Shown piece by piece: positions 62,418-64,000 of a DNA stretch of 64,000 nucleotides. How positions within the stretch are numbered: position 1 is the first letter of the stretch; every line of letters begins with the position of its first letter. The stretch spans positions 1 to 64,000 of the forward strand of contig VDMD01000085.1 in assembly GCA_007026445.1 (NCBI GenBank), in the 5' to 3' direction. Both the position numbers and the translations under genes were made by a program. The notes under the pieces are model-generated. The model ran no database searches, was not told where the DNA came from, and saw only the letters and a list, made by a program, of their open reading frames with translations. Source of the DNA: Schizophyllum amplum. Lineage: Eukaryota; Basidiomycota; Agaricomycetes; Agaricales; Schizophyllaceae.

Positions 62418-63274
62418 GGTGGTCAGAGCAGAAAGTGGAAAGCGAGGATGGGAAGGGGGAAGTTTAAGTAGCGGGCATACGGCGGAGCGGTGGGGTTGAC
62501 GTCACCTGGCGCGTCAGTGGGACGCGTCGATCTCGTGAGAAGCACACAATGAATGACAAGTCCTCGGGCGCGTATGTTCGTGCCGACCAGGTGCCGGCCG
62601 AGCGGGAGAAGAGTCTGCGCAACGGGCAGGAGGCGCGACGAAAGCAAGTTGAACAAACGTCATGGGGGAGGGAAGCAAGACGCGATCGAGACGCGTCGAT
62701 CGCGTCGCGCGCCGCGCCCAGCGCGTCCGCCGACGGCCTCTGCCGGGTGTGCGTCTATCTTCGATTGTTGGTCAGCCTTACTCAGCTTGTAGCCTTTCGA
62801 GAGTATATAGGCCCGACGCGTTCAAAACCTGCAATCTTCCTGCTTTCTTCCTCACACCACGACGAGCTGCTCTGAACGAACTCGTGCGAACTTCCAAAGT
62901 CTCTTGTTGGTCGCGTGGCGTGGAGTCGCACCCCTGTTTGCCGCCGGCTGCCTCGTCCTATTTTTCTTTGCACCCCCGACGCCCGGCCCAGATGGCTCGT
63001 GTAAGGCGCCCTCGCTCGCTGCTGCCTGCGCCACGCGATAAGCCAGCACCCGCGATCTCATCGGATAAGCCGCGGAGGTAATCGTGCGCGCGTCGGCCAC
63101 GCCCTCCCGATGATAAGTAACAAGACACCCTGAGCTCCGAGCTGTCTCGTTTCCGAGTCACCCGGTCCTGCACAGGCCTCCTCGTCTCTTGCGCTCATCC
63201 TCTTGCGCGCCTGGCAACGTGAGCCTAGCGTTGATCACCTGCGCCGCTCATTCAGCGCCTCCTCACTCCCTGCC
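62418..63274. other. Intergenic region, divergent DUF3429 / PUT1
   Basis: 857 bp holding two divergent promoters. Open frames here overlap on both strands and look like noise. Confidence 0.5.
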
Positions 63275-64000
63275 ATGGCCTCTCGACTCTTTGCGCGCTC
63301 CGCCCTTCGCCGCCCCCTCCTCGGCGCCGCACTGACCGCGAGCGTCTTTGCGGGCAGCCGCCTTCATGCGGACGCGCAGCCGGTCTCACCTAGCGAGCCG
63401 CTCTCCTCCCTGGTCCGCGCCTACGTCGTCTATACTCTCTGCAGCTTCCCAGTGATCGTCGATTCGAGTCCCAAGGTGCGCTTTCCTCCCATGCACCTCG
63501 CTGCATACTTCTTCCCGTTAAACGACTCTACTTACCCGCAAATGATAGATCCTCTCCTACCTCACCTCCGTCCCCGGCCTTCGCACCCTCACCGAGGGCA
63601 TCGTCCGTGTCACGTTCTTCGACCAGTTCGTAGGCGGCGACACGGCCGAGGGCTGCATTCCCCTCCTTCGCAACCTCCGCGCGCGCAACACCGGCGCCTT
63701 GTTTGCCTACTCCGTCGAGGTTGATGAGAATGCGGCGATGGGCGCGGATGGCGCCGCGGACCTGAGCGGCCCGTCCCCTCACGCGCAGATCGTCAACGAG
63801 ATGGTGCACTCAATTGACGTCGCTGCCGATTTCGAGGATGCCCTCCCCTCGGATGCTTTCGTGCAAGGTAGTAAGCCGGCCCCCACATCCCGCAAAACAT
63901 GGGTCGCTGTCAAGCTCACTGCCCTCCTACCGGACGCACATGCCCTTCACCGCCTCTCTTCGCACATCCTTGCCGCGCGGAAGACCTACCGGGACTCGGT
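63275..64000 (+). CDS. PUT1: Proline dehydrogenase, mitochondrial (5' part)
   Basis: Exon 1 is 63275-63475 and exon 2 starts at 63549 and runs off the window. Put1 oxidises proline to pyrroline-5-carboxylate with FAD in the mitochondrial matrix, the first step of proline catabolism. A basic presequence (MASRLFARSALRRPLLG) is followed by LVRAYVVYTLCSFPVIVDSS, then VPGLRTLTEGIVRVTFFDQF, VGGDTAEGCIPLLRNLR and GALFAYSVEVDE, which match the fungal enzyme. The barrel and FAD-binding parts lie beyond position 64000. Confidence 0.9.

Overview
This window is nuclear DNA of a filamentous basidiomycete, most likely an Agaricomycete. The evidence is dense short introns (about 46-66 nt, GT...AG, several with a CTAAC-like branch site), G/C-rich third codon positions, fungus-specific genes (MDM12, MRP51, fungal-type proline dehydrogenase) and the DUF6535 membrane-protein family, which I know only from Agaricomycetes. 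All names come from reading translated sequence by eye; no search was run.

Layout. 1-10.0 kb: two head-to-tail copies (A, B) of a two-gene cassette, each a patatin-fold protein followed by a DUF6535 multi-pass membrane protein. 10.3-15.0 kb: ELP3 (minus) divergent from a PWWP/Tudor-like chromatin protein (plus). 15.3-22.4 kb: a lone patatin-fold gene (C), then a third cassette (D). 22.5-29.1 kb: MDM12 (minus) divergent from IML1/DEPDC5 (plus). 29.6-34.4 kb: a chromodomain gene with disrupted frame (minus) divergent from a small HYPK homologue (plus). 35.4-40.6 kb: an SLC35A-type nucleotide-sugar transporter (minus) and mitoribosomal MRP51 (plus). 41.2-43.0 kb: a low-complexity nuclear-type protein. 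43-49.5 kb: gene-poor DNA. 49.5-52.7 kb: a choline-transporter-like (CTL/PNS1) protein. 52.7-54.8 kb: gene-poor. 54.8-57.9 kb: a decayed transposon-type gene. 58.5-60.5 kb: a C2H2-type zinc-finger protein. 61.2-62.4 kb: a mitochondrial DUF3429 protein. 63.3 kb to the end: the start of proline dehydrogenase (PUT1).

The most interesting content is the patatin-fold/DUF6535 module. The four patatin-fold genes share a five-exon structure that starts with a 9-nt exon. All four replace the nucleophile Ser of the patatin elbow with Gly and change the oxyanion-hole motif, yet keep the DGG-box Asp, so they look like pseudo-enzymes. Three are followed by a DUF6535 gene. Their promoters share a 13-bp element about 216-247 bp before the ATG, and copies A and B share a nearly identical 250-bp promoter. 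One DUF6535 copy carries a +1 frameshift and one patatin-fold gene has no partner. This pattern of tandem birth, loss and homogenisation resembles a self/non-self or defence module, but that role is inference.

Other genes (chromodomain protein, SLC35A transporter) also show frame breaks that splicing does not explain, so some apparent lesions may be sequence or assembly indels. Exon boundaries were placed by hand and may be off by one or two bases.
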